From assembly GCA_033439255.1 (NCBI GenBank), contig CM065878.1:4278001-4342000 (forward strand): a DNA stretch of 64,000 nucleotides. Reading direction: 5' to 3'. Below are positions 12,078 to 22,857 of this stretch, one piece after another; the first letter of the stretch is position 1; every line of letters begins with the position of its first letter. This DNA comes from Hericium rajendrae. Taxonomy: Eukaryota; Basidiomycota; Agaricomycetes; Russulales; Hericiaceae. Position numbers and translations under genes: made by a program. Under the pieces are notes generated by a model. That model did no database searches, had not been told where the DNA came from, and saw only the letters and a list, made by a program, of their open reading frames with translations.

Positions 12078-12350
12078 GTGAGCTAAAAGCTGGGGCCTCA
12101 GCTTGCATATAATCTAAACTGCAAGTAGAGCCAGAAACTTCAGTGAATGCTGAGATGCAAGCAGAACCAACACCTGCTGTCCAAGCTGACGCACAAGCAG
12201 TTGAGGTAGAAATGCAAGCTGAGCCAGCGCACATTGAGGAGGAACGTAGGATGATGGATGTGGATATAGTTTTGGATGGACAGAAGGAGCAGATGCAAGG
12301 TGAGCTAAAAGCTGAGGCCTCAGTTTGCATATAATCTGAACTTCAAGCAG
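12078..12350 (+). repeat. Tandemly duplicated exon-intron unit inside the JmjC-like gene
   Basis: A 222-bp unit is repeated. It comprises a 51-base intron (12078-12128 and again 12300-12350, GTGAGC donor, CTRAAC branch point, TAG or CAG acceptor) and a 171-base exon of 57 codons (AEMQAEP- and VDIVLD-like repeats). The exon length is a multiple of three, so duplication keeps the frame. Apparent TAA stops in both copies lie inside the introns. Confidence 0.75.
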
Positions 12351-12460
12351 AGCCAGAAGCTTCAGTGAATGCTGAGATGCAAGCAGAACCAACAGCTCTT
12401 GTGCAAACTGATGCACAAGCAGCTGAGGGACAAGTGCAAGCTGAGCCACCACTCTTTATG

Positions 12461-13032
12461 CATCAGGAAGGTTGACAACTTTCTGATTGACCTGACAATT
12501 CTCAACCCTACTGACAGCTCCTGATTGACCTGATCCACCTGAAAGCAATCTTAACAGGCAAATATCTGATCAAACTTTTACATTTAAGTAAAGACATTTA
12601 TTGTCAGATATATAAGTTTGTAATCTCTAACTAATAGATATAACAAAATCTCTGATATCTAAAATTTTCTAAATCTGAGAGTGCTGATCTGAGATTTTTT
12701 TCAAATCTGGAGGTCAAATATCTGAAAATTATCTGCAACTGTCTGAGAGCATCTGATGATGTCTGACACTGTCTGATCCATCTGACTGATATTTGCTCCA
12801 GATTTGAAATCAGACACTCTCAGATTTTCAAAAATTTCAGATATCAAAGATTTTGATATATCTATTAGTTAGAGATTAAAAACTTGATCTGACAATAAAT
12901 GTCTTTTCTTGAAAAAAGTCTGATCAGATATTTGCTTTCCAAGATTGCTTTTAGGTGGATCAGGTCAATCAGAAGCTGTCAGTAGGGTTAGAAATTGTCA
13001 GGTCAATCAGAAAGTTGTCAACCTTCCTGATG
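12461..13032. mobile_element. TCTGA-family MITE (572 bp) in the JmjC-like gene
   Basis: Ends are CATCAGGAAGGTTGACAAC and its inverse, with TG at 12459-12460 and again at 13033-13034. The inverted arms extend for more than 100 bases. It interrupts the exon between ...EPPLF and MDVDIIL. The near-identical copies at 51599 and 54573 indicate recent activity of the family. Confidence 0.9.
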
Positions 13033-15994
13033 TGATGGATGTGGATATAATTCTGGATGAGGAGACAGAGACAGTTGTGTGAAAGGACATGGTTGACGGA
13101 GAAGATGCAGAGGAGAGGGAAATGGATGTTGATAAAGCTGTAGCAGGGCTAGAGAAGGAGGCAGGGCAAAAGGATGTGGAAGAGGATATGGAGGATGAGG
13201 AAGAGAAGAGAAAGCAGGGTGGAAAGAAGGATGAGGATGAGGATGAAGTTGAGGAGAGTGAGGAGAAAGAGAGTGAGAAGAAAGGTGAGGAGGATGAGGA
13301 GGATGAGCTGGAGGAAGAGGAGGGAGAGAAGAGTCAGAAGAAAGCTGTGGACGAGGAGGAGGAGGAAATTTACTCTAAGGTGGGTGGTGATGAGGATGGA
13401 GAGGAGGAGTTGGTCGATGAGGAGGAGGACGAGGAGGAGGACGAGGAGGAGAAGGAGGAGGACAAGGAGGAGGAGGACAAGGAGGAGGACAAGGACAAGG
13501 AGGAGGACAAGGAGGAGGAGGACAAGGACAAGGAGGAGGAGGATGAGTATAAGGAGGTAAGACCAAACACATCTACTAGAGAAATAAAACTGATACAGAT
13601 ACATATCTAGAAGAGCAGCAAGAAGAGTAGCAAGAAGAGCATCAAGATCCAAACATCAGTGGATCAAGAACTTGATCCCAATGCTAGGGTCAAAGTGACT
13701 GTAAAATCAACTGAGACCTTCAAAAAGATAGTGGCAAACTGGGAAAAAGAGAATGAAAAATTCAAGCAGAAAGTATGTGCTTTAAATTTTTATATTTGTT
13801 TTATGCTAAATATTGGTTTATGTTTTTGTATTAGGACGATGTTCCTCCTTTGGATCAGATTCCAGCAAGGGTAATATTGAACATATGTTCTATAACACAA
13901 GACATGCTAATATGTTACGTTTTATAGCTGCTCAAACCAAAAGCTATAACAATGCTTGCCTATGATGCAACTAAAAATGCGGCTGTGAAAGTCAGTTTTG
14001 TACCTCCAATGATGGAAGACAATGTAAGTTGCTATTATTCAGATATGTGATACACTATTTATATTTGTGCATATAGGATGAATTCCAGGTGGAATTTGGA
14101 AAAAAGTTGCAAGTAGCGTTGGAAGACAGTATGGTTGATGATGAACTTCGCATGATGCTGCCCTCTGCCCATCGTCTACAACTCAATCTTGAACAGGCTG
14201 ACCAGTGATCTGGAACATTTGTCTGTACTGAAGACAAGTTATGCAAGATGACTCAAGAACAGATCCAAGATGTGTTCAAAGACAGAAACATTCTAGTTTC
14301 TGGGGGCAAGACTGATCCAACTTGGGAGTGGAACAAAATGTCCATGAATAGAGTTGGAGATTTGCACAAAAAGGTGCAAGGCCAGGGTAAAATTCCATTG
14401 TTGATGTCATTTTCAAAAAAATAATTTGGCTCTCTGTTTTTAGACATGGCATATCGATCAGCTGCCACACCAGATGGTCATCTGAGAACAGTCACTCGTC
14501 TCCAAATATACAAGGCTGGTCTGGAAGCTAAGGATCTGCCAAAGGATGAGAAATGGCTTGCTTATAAGGTGATAAATGGCCTCAGCAATGGGTGCCCAGA
14601 ACCTCTAGTACAGCTGCCTTATTGGAGGTATTTTTCTGTTTTCTATTGGGATGTGTAGTTACTAAGAATTTATTTTGTTGTTAGTGCTTTTGCCTCACAC
14701 GAACATGTTCTTCAAACACTGGAGACATTATTTAGTGTGCCTGCATCAGAGCATCCTGCAGAAGACCTGTCATGGGCAACTGTGGCTACCAAGCACTCCT
14801 TGTCTGACATTCACTTCGACACAGATGGACTAGGCACTGTGTCTCACCCTCTAGTTGGGAAAAAGCTTTGGCTTTTGCTCACTCCAAAGGATCCAAATGA
14901 TGATAAGATTTATCGTGTTGACCTTTACATGGACGTCAATGTTTGTGAGATGGATCTGTCCCGCTATTGGGTTGAGGCTATTCTGTTGCAGCCTGGTCAG
15001 ACATTGTAAGTTATAATTTTATTTGATTCAAGTTGTGAATTAACCGTAGTATTTTAGATATCAACGACCAAACACTCCTCACTGGGTTTATGGTGCCACT
15101 AATACAATTGTATTTGGATGGCACCTTTATGCAGAAAAGTGTTTGGCAAGGAGTTTCTACGGACAAGTTCACTGCTTCCTTGCAGGAACTCAACTCACTA
15201 ATACCTCACACCCTGCCGTCATCCCTCTCTTATCTAATATTGTCCTTTGGTGGGCAACACTTCTCCAGCATGCAGAAGATGACTTGCCAGAAGATTGTGA
15301 GTCTTACATAACTTATTGAAGAGAATCAGATTTTTATAATGTGATTGTACAGTAACCTTACCTTGTTTGAATACAAGGGAAGGGATGGAGAATTTTCTTG
15401 CAGTCTCCAATGCTGTGGTGTTTGCCTGGACATTTGCATATGTTGATGGCATTCATCCAAAAAAGAATGTTCGGATGGAGCACATCAGGATTGCAGCCAG
15501 CATTGCTCTGACCAGTATCCTGGATCATTATCTATCTTCTGGTTATCCGTCTGTAGGCAGCTCTGACTGGGAATCAAGACCAGTTGATTTCTTCAAGGAG
15601 CAACACCTTCTGTTTGCCAAGGCCTTTATCACTTACAGCAGAAGTCTTCTGGAGAGTCCTGACAATGTGGATCCTCCGATTGGACCTAAAGAGCTTTTGT
15701 AGACTTCTCAAGACGGATCTTGGGCAGTTCTGGGGGATGAATGATGCAGTCCTGGATGAACTGGATGAATGGTGGGTTGATGCTAACCAGGAGCCATGCC
15801 AAGCTATGGTCAATTTGCAGTTGAAGGATGAAGGAAATTGGATATTTCCAGAGGAGTGGGAAGAGGTGAAGGTCGTTAATGCATATGCAGCAGTAAGAGA
15901 TAGCAAGAGAATGGCTGATGATGACAGTGATGATGAAGAAGGTATGGAGCAGGAAGGAGTAGAAGGTACAAGGAGGACAAGAAGTAGGAAATGA

Positions 15995-16248
15995 TAAGAA
16001 GTAATATAGATCAAAGCACTATGTACTTTTTTAATTTTTCTTTTGCTCTTCACCTCACATCATATTGATACTTGCTCATTGTTTGTTAAAGTGGCACCTT
16101 TACATGAACAATGAAGTGAAAAATAAATCTCATAACACAGCCACAACCACAGCCACATGGCAGCAGTCTACGCCACTTTGCCACGTCACTGCTGTCATTG
16201 AGCTACAGTCGTTGAGCAACTGCCACACATATTGATATCTTCATTGTT
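15995..16248. promoter_or_regulatory. Intergenic, upstream of the F-box/NTase-like gene
   Basis: This is the presumed 3' flank of the JmjC-like gene and promoter of the next gene, which lies on the same strand. A CA-rich stretch (CACAGCCACAACCACAGCCAC) is present. No TATA box is evident. Confidence 0.3.
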
Positions 16249-17262
16249 ATGTCGCTGCAAACTCTTTCTAAAGACCTTCATTATAGCATCCTCCAGTACT
16301 CTTGTTTCAAAACCTTATCTATGTTGAGAGCCACATCACAGTACTGGGAAGCTATGGCCAACATCTTCCTTCTGCACTTATGGCGATTCACCCTTTCCAC
16401 CTATCTATCCAGTCCAGATGCCTTCAGAACCATACTGAGAAAGACTAGCAGTGTGGTTTCTGGATCTCTCATTCTATTTCTCATTCTCCATGCCACCAAC
16501 CTCCCATACTGGACACCAGGCGATATGGATCTATACTGCACCCTAGCAGCAGTTGAAAATATGCTGGACTATTTGCAGATCCAAGAAGGATACAAAATCC
16601 TACATTACATTTATCCACATGGCTACATCCAACATATCATTGGAGTCCACAAACTCTACCATCCTCAACGCAAAACCTTTATTGATTTGGTGGTCTGTGA
16701 ATCTGTCCTACATCCTTTCCTTCCCATCCACAATTTCTGGAGCACCATTGTCATGAACTACTTTGGTGCCGATGAGTTTTCAATCTCCTATCCCAACTGG
16801 ACACTTAGTGGGTTTGGATGCATGAGGACAGAGTTTTTGAGAAATACGTGGCATGCAGATACAGTCAAGAAGTGTGGAGAGAAGTACAATGACAGAGGGT
16901 TCAAGATTTGTTCTTTCGAGGCAGATGAATTGCAGGTTATGCATCCTCATTCTGGAGAACTTCAAGACAAGCCCTGGTATTGTGGATATAGCCGACGAAG
17001 CTTTGCAGACTCTGCTTGTCTGAGCTTTTGTTTTGACAAAGCCAACAAGACAGAGAACAAGATTTACAAAGATGCAAAGACTCTTACTTGGGAATTTTCT
17101 GGAGGCTGCTATTGCAGAAGTGAGTGATATTTTGCATGAAGTAGATCATCATTCAAACTGACTGGATTACTGCAAGCAGAAGTAATTGATGATGAACATG
17201 TTAAAAAGCATGGCTACGGTCTCCCCCCTTATCTTGCAAAAGCTCTAGGACAAGATGAATAA
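16249..17262 (+). CDS. F-box-like / nucleotidyltransferase-like orphan protein
   Basis: Exon 1 is 16249-17119. A GTGAGT...AAGCAG intron spans 17120-17179 and exon 2 is 17180-17262, giving 317 residues. Using the intron adds a sensible tail (KVIDDEHVKKHGYGLPPYL) in place of the stop read at 17127. Residues 5-35 look like a degenerate F-box (LSKDLHYSILQYSCFKTLSMLR). About residues 70-95 read SGSLILFLILHATN...WTPGDMDLYC, with a G-S and D-x-D pattern reminiscent of nucleotidyltransferase folds and shared by a large orphan family in Agaricomycetes. The frame is open and undisturbed, so the gene looks intact. Function is unknown and catalytic activity is not implied. Confidence 0.65.
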
Positions 17263-17603
17263 TGAGTAATCTTGGTAAGATATAAGCATAATAATTTATT
17301 TGTACAAGATCTCTAATACCCGATATGGCAGGCATGTCACAATAGCCTATTGTATGCACAATACAATATCATGCATGATTGGCCTGTTGATAAGTATATA
17401 ATCATCCAGGCCAGGTGTTCTAGATCTAGACTGGGAGCATGATCCCTGCCTTTCTGAGCAAGTATAGAAGTTAGTTACTTAGTAAATACCACATGTGTTT
17501 AGAATTTCCAATACATCTATACCTTTACTCAAAAACATCTGTGTGGTAGGTAACTCAAAGGTTACCTGCAGGTCAATGAATTTGAGCAACACCTTGATCT
17601 GGT
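17263..17603. other. AT-rich intergenic region between convergent genes
   Basis: It separates the plus-strand gene ending at 17262 from the minus-strand gene ending at 17604. No gene is seen. It should hold the two 3' ends. Confidence 0.4.
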
Positions 17604-18694
17604 CTAGAAGACAATTTTCATAACAAAGAGTAAAACAAAATTGGTATAGAGATAGAAGTTGTAATCATTAGTAGTGATCAAGGTGCTCATAAAATTATCA
17701 AACTCTGCATAAGACCAGCAGTCAGTTTTGTCCCACTCGCCATTATCTTTTGGTTTCCATGTGGTATGAGATCCTGTAGACAGCTTACGTGGATGACCAT
17801 CACTATACTCGTATCCAAATCCACCTCCTTGCCTAAGCTGAAAATATTGTACTGTTGGAAGACTGAGTGCCATAGAAGATACCATGTTTGCCTCCATAGC
17901 TTTTGTATGCACTTCTAGTTCTTCGTCATCCCATTCTTGATCTCCAAAAGGCAGAGGCATGCCTTCAGGCCAATCAGAAAAAAGCCAGAAAGTGGAAAGG
18001 ACTAGTGTTTTGATGTTGCCAAATAGCAACATGACAGATGTCCAATCCTCATCGTTCCAGGGGTTGTCTTGATGAAATCCAACCTAACATACAATTAGGA
18101 TTCCAAAATATCAACATCAGAATGAATAAGACTTACATCAGGATCCTCATCCTGCACATTAATGATACAGACAGTGATAGGCCTTCTATTCAATTCTCTA
18201 CACATCTCTCCAACTATCTGAATGTTCTCACAGCCCAGCTCATCCTGACGAATGGCAAAATAGGATAGAGTGGACAGCAAGGCAAATGTGGCTTGAGCTA
18301 ATGGCAACAGCTGCATCTTGATCTCCTGGTACTCATCGGAAAAAAAACCACCATGAAAAACAATGGTCTGTATGTTGCCATATGTATATCTGGGTTGGCC
18401 TTGGATAAAAGTGATGCGAGGTGAGAGAATAGTGTAATGAGTTTGGACCTAGATAGAGAAAATGAATTTGTAAGTTCCAAGAGAGCACAATGAACTGACC
18501 TGATCAAGAAATTGAACCAAATCCTGAGGCTCATCAATGTGAAGATGACTTGGCATCAGACAGATGGTCCTCCAGGCCTGGCTATGGACAAGGCGCATGG
18601 TAGGTGCATGAAGATCAGGATCTGCACAGATTCTTGTCCAGACTTCTGTTGGAAGAGATGGCATAGGGATGTGAATATCAATGCTGGTGTTCAT
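17604..18694 (-). CDS. F-box-like protein, three exons
   Basis: Exons on the minus strand are 18694-18500, 18448-18137 and 18083-17604, all in phase, giving 328 residues. Introns are 51 and 53 bases (GTCAGT...CTATCTAG and GTAAGT...ATGTTAG). The N-terminus (PSLPTEVWTRICADPDL, then LRLVHSQAWR-like residues) matches the F-box pattern. Two hydrophobic strand-rich blocks (IQTIVFHGGFF, IKTLVLSTFWLF) are typical of the LRR-like tail of fungal F-box orphans. I chose MNTSIDIHIP as the start; an in-frame Met 15 codons upstream is possible. The role as an SCF adaptor is inferred only from the F-box-like start. Confidence 0.65.
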
Positions 18695-18924
18695 AGTGAG
18701 ATTGTTTAGAGGTGTAGAAGGTGAGAGAGTGAAGAGCAAGAGAGGAAGAGCAGAGAGATGATAAGGACTGATAAGGATCTGTGCATCTGAAAACCGAGTT
18801 TTGCTTATGTAATCATTAACCGTTTAAATTTTGCAGCATAAAAACGTGTTCCATACCAAAGATGTGCTTTACCTACAAGCCAGTCATCATCATGCCACTG
18901 CCACTGTAGGGTTTGACACAAGTG

Positions 18925-19132
18925 CAGCTTCAAAACTTTCTGATTTACCTTGCAGGCATCTGATCAGTCTGCAAGCATTCTGCATTGATACTTTTTTGAT
19001 TCTGCAACTAGCTGAGAGTAGCTGATGTTGTCTAAGAGTATCTAATGTGTCTGACGCAATTGCTACAGATCATGCAGATACAGTCAGACACTATCAGATG
19101 TATGCAGGATAAATCAGAAAGTTTTGAAGGTT
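18925..19132. mobile_element. Old TCTGA-family element remnant
   Basis: Inverted ends TTCAAAACTTTCTGATTTA and its inverse bound a TCTGA/TCAGA-rich core. The right end finishes GGTTCCTGATG as in the other copies. The left terminal bases are diverged. Confidence 0.6.
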
Positions 19133-19139
19133 CCTGATG

Positions 19140-19345
19140 CTGCAAGTATTCAAGATGACGCAAGGACTGACCTGGATCTGTGCGGGTTTCAGCCATGGGT
19201 GTTGTGCTCAAACTCGGTTTGGACAATGATATGATGTACTTAGCATCAACCAATCTCAGATATTGTACAAGCTTTTACGTTAGGTCGAGAGTGAGTATAG
19301 ACCAAGTACAGGTCTCGGCACCAGTCTGAGAATCTGATTGTCGTT
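19140..19345. repeat. CAGGTC-rich repeat block
   Basis: It contains GACCTGGATCTGTGCGGG and GGTTTCAGCCA words shared with blocks at 22685, 24400, 29503, 31080, 33335 and 46605. Confidence 0.55.
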
Positions 19346-19453
19346 AACCTACCATTGGCGCCCAATCTGAGATTCAGGGAAAACACTCACAAAAACCAGA
19401 AGCGAGAGCAATATTAGAAGGGCACTCGCCAAAGTAGCACCTTCGCCGCAACC

Positions 19454-19609
19454 ATGTTCAGCTGCCTTCGTGCAGTTCCAGTGGATAGTGAGCCAAGCAG
19501 TTCTGAGGAACCTGGTATGAGTTCTGAAGATGAAGAGAACAAAGAAGTTGAAGAGGAGGATGAAGTAGCATCTGGGAGAACTAGATCTAGCAAAAGGCAA
19601 AAAGTTTGA
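19454..19609 (+). CDS. Small acidic open frame, perhaps a detached nuclear-protein tail
   Basis: 51 codons from an ACCATG context: a Ser/Glu/Asp-rich body (PSSSEEPGMSSEDEENKE) and a basic end (GRTRSSKRQKV). The acidic-then-basic layout and the G-R/T-RTRS pattern resemble the last residues of the JmjC-like gene (GTRRTRSRK), so it may be a stray final exon of a relative. It could be chance. Confidence 0.3.
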   Translation: MFSCLRAVPVDSEPSSSEEPGMSSEDEENKEVEEEDEVASGRTRSSKRQKV

Positions 19610-20138
19610 TGTAGAATTGAATAATAGCTGTGTTTTTATATATACAATGTTGAAAACCATTGTCTCATCACTAGGTAAATAGTAAAGTCACAAGTAGGCT
19701 ACATAGACTGCTGTAGAACAGTGAGAACAACACACTATGTTCAATTAGGGTTCGACAGAGTACACTCCCAGCTGACAGTAAGTGCAACCAATGAGTGCTG
19801 ATCGAAGGCCCTTTGATGAGTCTGCCACCCTTGCTCCTCATTCTAACGAAGCAACATTCTCAAAACAAACGGTATCCCAAAATGTCCCATGAATTTAGCA
19901 CAGCATGGTGAGATACATATACATTGGATGGTGCCAACACACAGAGAGGGGGGGGGAGGAAAATTCAGAGCGGGCCAAGCATCCAGCCCCTCGCTTTCAG
20001 CCAGAAGACTGGCTGGATGGGAAGGGATTGAATTCATTTTGTATGAGCACGCGGCAGTCAGGGCATTCAGTGTAGGCACTGTTTTATTCACCAAAAGAAT
20101 CAGCCACAGCTTCACACAGTTCCGCCACCACATGCCAC
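19610..20138. other. No clear gene
   Basis: Near 19742 there is a weak match (TTAGGGTTCGACAGAG) to the outer end of the CAGGTC-type repeats. The remainder has no recognisable gene or RNA. Confidence 0.35.
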
Positions 20139-20588
20139 TCACGCTTGGTCAGTCCAGCCAGCCCCGGCCTCGTTAGCGACAATAACGCTCCCTAGTCCTT
20201 CTGCATCTTGGACATATGTATCCACAACCGTCAGGGCCTCAGGCTGGAGGAAGCCGTGTTTAACGAGGTACCGCACTAGCATCCGGGCCCAAGTCCCGCA
20301 GCCTACTGCTTGCTTTTGTGCACAGCTCCAGTAAAATGTGTCCAAACGATGCATATTGATGACGTTCTCTATGTCATGAAGGGTTATGGGGGCATTTGTG
20401 CGTGGAAGGGGTTTGTAGATATTACACGGCTTCAGCATTTCAGTTCGCAGCTTGTTGAAGCCCTTATTAATGGCCATGATGCTGCAAGTTCTCATGATCA
20501 GTGGCCCAGCCTGCAATGATGGAGTGGATGGCCTGCTGACCTGACTTCTGATGTTGGTTGTCCTGATCTGAGGCTTGCGCCGCTGCAC
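20139..20588 (-). CDS. Hypothetical protein (149 aa), weak DUF7770-like pattern
   Basis: An uninterrupted minus-strand frame. The C-terminal half has a pattern (FYWSCAQKQAVGCGTWARML, then a hydrophobic helix and VVDTYVQDAEG) similar to what I recall of basidiomycete DUF7770 orphans. The N-terminal 60 residues are basic and unlike a domain. There is no intron evidence, so it could be a truncated gene or a chance frame. Confidence 0.35.
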   Translation of the reverse strand: MQRRKPQIRTTNIRSQVSRPSTPSLQAGPLIMRTCSIMAINKGFNKLRTEMLKPCNIYKPLPRTNAPITLHDIENVINMHRLDTFYWSCAQKQAVGCGTWARMLVRYLVKHGFLQPEALTVVDTYVQDAEGLGSVIVANEAGAGWTDQA

Positions 20589-21311
20589 ACATCGATGGAG
20601 ACACCCGGGAATGGCTTTAATTTTGGTTCAAAGTCACCTGTTACCGACCTGTTTTCTTGTCAGCTTAATCTAAGGCCAGGATACACTAACACAAATGCAC
20701 CAGTGTACAGGATGGTTGACCTCCTTCGTGCTCGAGAACCCGCCCCAGAACAGTGTTCTAAAGGGCACGTGGCCGTAATTCACAGCTTTATTATCAACGC
20801 TGCCTACGGCGATCTAAGCTCTGGGTGAGTACCAGTATCATTAGATCAACATAGCGTGTGTGCTCAAACCTTGGTCTCGATCTGGGTAGGTTGTTTCCAA
20901 GGCTGGGCCCAATGAGGGCTTGCCCATGGTTTGAGTGGGAGGACACCTGGTGCAGATACACTGTCGGTGGGTATGGACATGGGGGAGTGATAAGTACCAG
21001 GCTGCGTCGAGCAGCGGGCCCTATCGACAACTGGACGCATGCGACTTTCTGCCCTATTCTAAGCTGGCCCAGCTCAATCTGGCTCAGGCTTCTAAGTCGC
21101 TCTCCATCCACTCAGCCTTCTCATGATTCTAGCTCCGGATGTTTCAGACATTCCGTGATCACATGGTCTGCCTTGCGCCCTTTGAAGGGCTGTCTTCACC
21201 GGGCCGATCTCCGGACGCATGGTTGATTGATTCTCTGGATGCATGGCACCGAACTCTGTGTGTGTATATCTCCATTAATCAGTCCACAAGGCTATCATCT
21301 GATCCTCCTCC
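20589..21311. other. No clear gene
   Basis: Short open frames on both strands overlap one another without any recognised motif. The right part may include the promoter or an upstream exon of the APH-type gene. Confidence 0.3.
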
Positions 21312-22355
21312 ATGCTTCAACCACTCTGGACACATGTGTGGACACCGAGACATTATGCCTCTTGGATCACCTTTAGCCTTCTCGGCCTCCTCGCAGATGG
21401 TGTCGCCGACCTCCTCCGACTCTTTCGCATCTCTTCCATTTCCAGTGGCCCCGTGTTGCGAGTGAGGTTTAGCACTCCTTGTCTGACGGCACCTGCTCAC
21501 CAGCTGATGCAGCCCAGCCCGCTTGACAGCTTGGAGTTCAGCGACCTGCTTCAGGAGTACCACAAGGCCTCCTTGGTCGACGAAGACCACACAGCCTGCT
21601 TTGTCGGCCCTGACCGCATTTTGAAGCTCACCACTGCCACGTCTCCAGACGGCGGAAATGGTGGCGAGTCAGGGGAGGCCAACACGTCAGAGTTTGTCAG
21701 GAAACTAGGCACCATTCCGGTACCCAGGCTTCGCCGGATGGACCGAGTGGAGGACACCGCATTCCTGCTCTTCGATCGCATCCCTGGCCACACGTTGTCC
21801 GAAGCCTGGGGCGACCTCCACTGGTGGTCGAAGATTCGCATCATGTGTGTCCTCCGCCAGTATGTTCGCATGTTGCGACATACCAACCCCTCCCCCAACT
21901 CACCACCGGGACCCGTCACCAATGGCCCACCTCTCCCTGGTTCTGGGCCCATATTTGGGCCCAACTTCGCTGGACGGGGCCCTTGGACCACCTATGATGA
22001 CCTTGCCAATTGGTTCGACAGACAGGCTGACGTAGGGATGCATTTGTTTTCTGTCCAACCAGACGACATCCGGCAGCGCCTCCGCTTTGACAAGTCCCAA
22101 CCTCTTGTGTTGACCCATGGCGATATAAACCCAGCAAATGTCCTCCTTGGAGAAGATGGCGTAGTATGGCTGATCGATTGGGGGGCGTCCGGCTTTTACC
22201 CTCCCTGGTTTGAGTATGTTGCTGCCACCAAGAGCTATTACGACAATAGGGTCCCATTTTGGGAATGGTGGATTCCATTCGTCACCTGTGGGCCCTATTT
22301 TGAGCAGCTGGTGTGGTACGCCATACCCGGAACCGTACTGAAGCTGAGGCATTGA
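21312..22355 (+). CDS. APH-family (aminoglycoside phosphotransferase-like) kinase
   Basis: The 347-residue frame contains the family core: a glycine-poor N-lobe with LFDRIPGHTLSEAW, the catalytic Brenner-type loop LTHGDINPANVLL (about residue 264) with its HGD and Asn, and the metal-binding DWG in VWLIDWGASGFYPPWFEY (about residue 286). FYPPWFEY and the following Trp-rich helix are typical of fungal APH-like kinases. These proteins phosphorylate small molecules; the fungal substrates are mostly unknown. The first 50 residues (hydrophobic ASWITFSLLGLLADGVADLL) are not part of the fold, so the true start could be internal (for example at MQPSPLDSLEF) or upstream via an intron. No breaks are seen. 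Confidence 0.75.
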   Translation: MLQPLWTHVWTPRHYASWITFSLLGLLADGVADLLRLFRISSISSGPVLRVRFSTPCLTAPAHQLMQPSPLDSLEFSDLLQEYHKASLVDEDHTACFVGPDRILKLTTATSPDGGNGGESGEANTSEFVRKLGTIPVPRLRRMDRVEDTAFLLFDRIPGHTLSEAWGDLHWWSKIRIMCVLRQYVRMLRHTNPSPNSPPGPVTNGPPLPGSGPIFGPNFAGRGPWTTYDDLANWFDRQADVGMHLFSVQPDDIRQRLRFDKSQPLVLTHGDINPANVLLGEDGVVWLIDWGASGFYPPWFEYVAATKSYYDNRVPFWEWWIPFVTCGPYFEQLVWYAIPGTVLKLRH

Positions 22356-22684
22356 AACAAACCATCCTCCTGCTTTCCGCTATCCATACTCCCCCCTCCT
22401 TTCTAGGTGTTTTTGTGCTGAAAGCAAGGAAACCATGATCTTCCCCTGCTGTCCCCTTGTCCTCCCTTGCCCCTTAGCTGTTCCGTGTATAGGCATTGTT
22501 GTATTGTGGATTGCTCTGTTGATGCCAGTGTACTTGTCAGATCTCAACTACTTTTTGTGGTTCGTTCCCTCTTGTATGCTTGCCCCTCATCCCTTTCCAC
22601 AGTACATCACCAAGGTGTCAAAATGTGAGATGCACAGAAACAACTGATCTCATATAGCAATCATGTGAGATGATTCTGAGTCCT
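22356..22684. other. 3' flank of the APH-type gene
   Basis: Pyrimidine-rich sequence with a short open frame (22435-22647) that I do not consider a gene. Confidence 0.35.
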
Positions 22685-22857
22685 AGGGTTCGACATGAGT
22701 GCACTCGCAGGTGACCTGGATCCGAACCCACAGGTATTCAACATGGCACGAGGGCTGACCTGGATCTGCGTGGGTTTCAGCCACCAGGTGATCCGGAGCT
22801 GCAGGTAGGGCCCATGACATCACAGGTCACTTGCAGATCAGTTGGCCTCACTACTTA
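22685..22857. repeat. CAGGTC-rich repeat block
   Basis: It begins AGGGTTCGACATGAGTGC and repeats GACCTGGATC and CAGGT words. It abuts the Z-family repeat that starts about 22858, the same neighbour relation as at 31059-31250. Confidence 0.65.

Larger units (their letters stand above)
9969..15994 (+). pseudogene. JmjC-like dioxygenase gene, about 15 exons, disrupted
   Basis: ATG at 9969 (ACCATGGC-like context). Clear exons are 9969-10018, 10084-10336, 10396-10698, 10764-11120, 11181-11227 and 11279-11429, with GTRNGN donors and CAG/TAG acceptors. The N-terminal 500 residues are unrecognised. A duplicated Glu/Pro-rich exon (12129-12299, partly repeated after 12350) is followed by a MITE at 12461-13032, then a very acidic tract (13089-13556) and a Lys/Ser-rich patch (KSSKKSSKKS). 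The C-terminal part has a JmjC/cupin core: IHFDTDG gives the HxD metal pair (14812-14820), PGQTLYQRPNTPHWVYG follows, and FGWHLYA gives the distal His (15122-15124). The tail is acidic then basic (GTRRTRSRK). JmjC proteins are Fe(II)/2-oxoglutarate hydroxylases or demethylases, often chromatin-acting. Besides the MITE, in-frame stops at about 13078 and 14207 make the present copy probably inactive. The join near 15700 is unclear. Confidence 0.65.

Noticed and set aside
13149-13652. Leu/Ile-rich minus-strand frame resembling a membrane protein
   Set aside because: It is the antisense of the acidic GAG/GAN codon tract of the JmjC-like gene.
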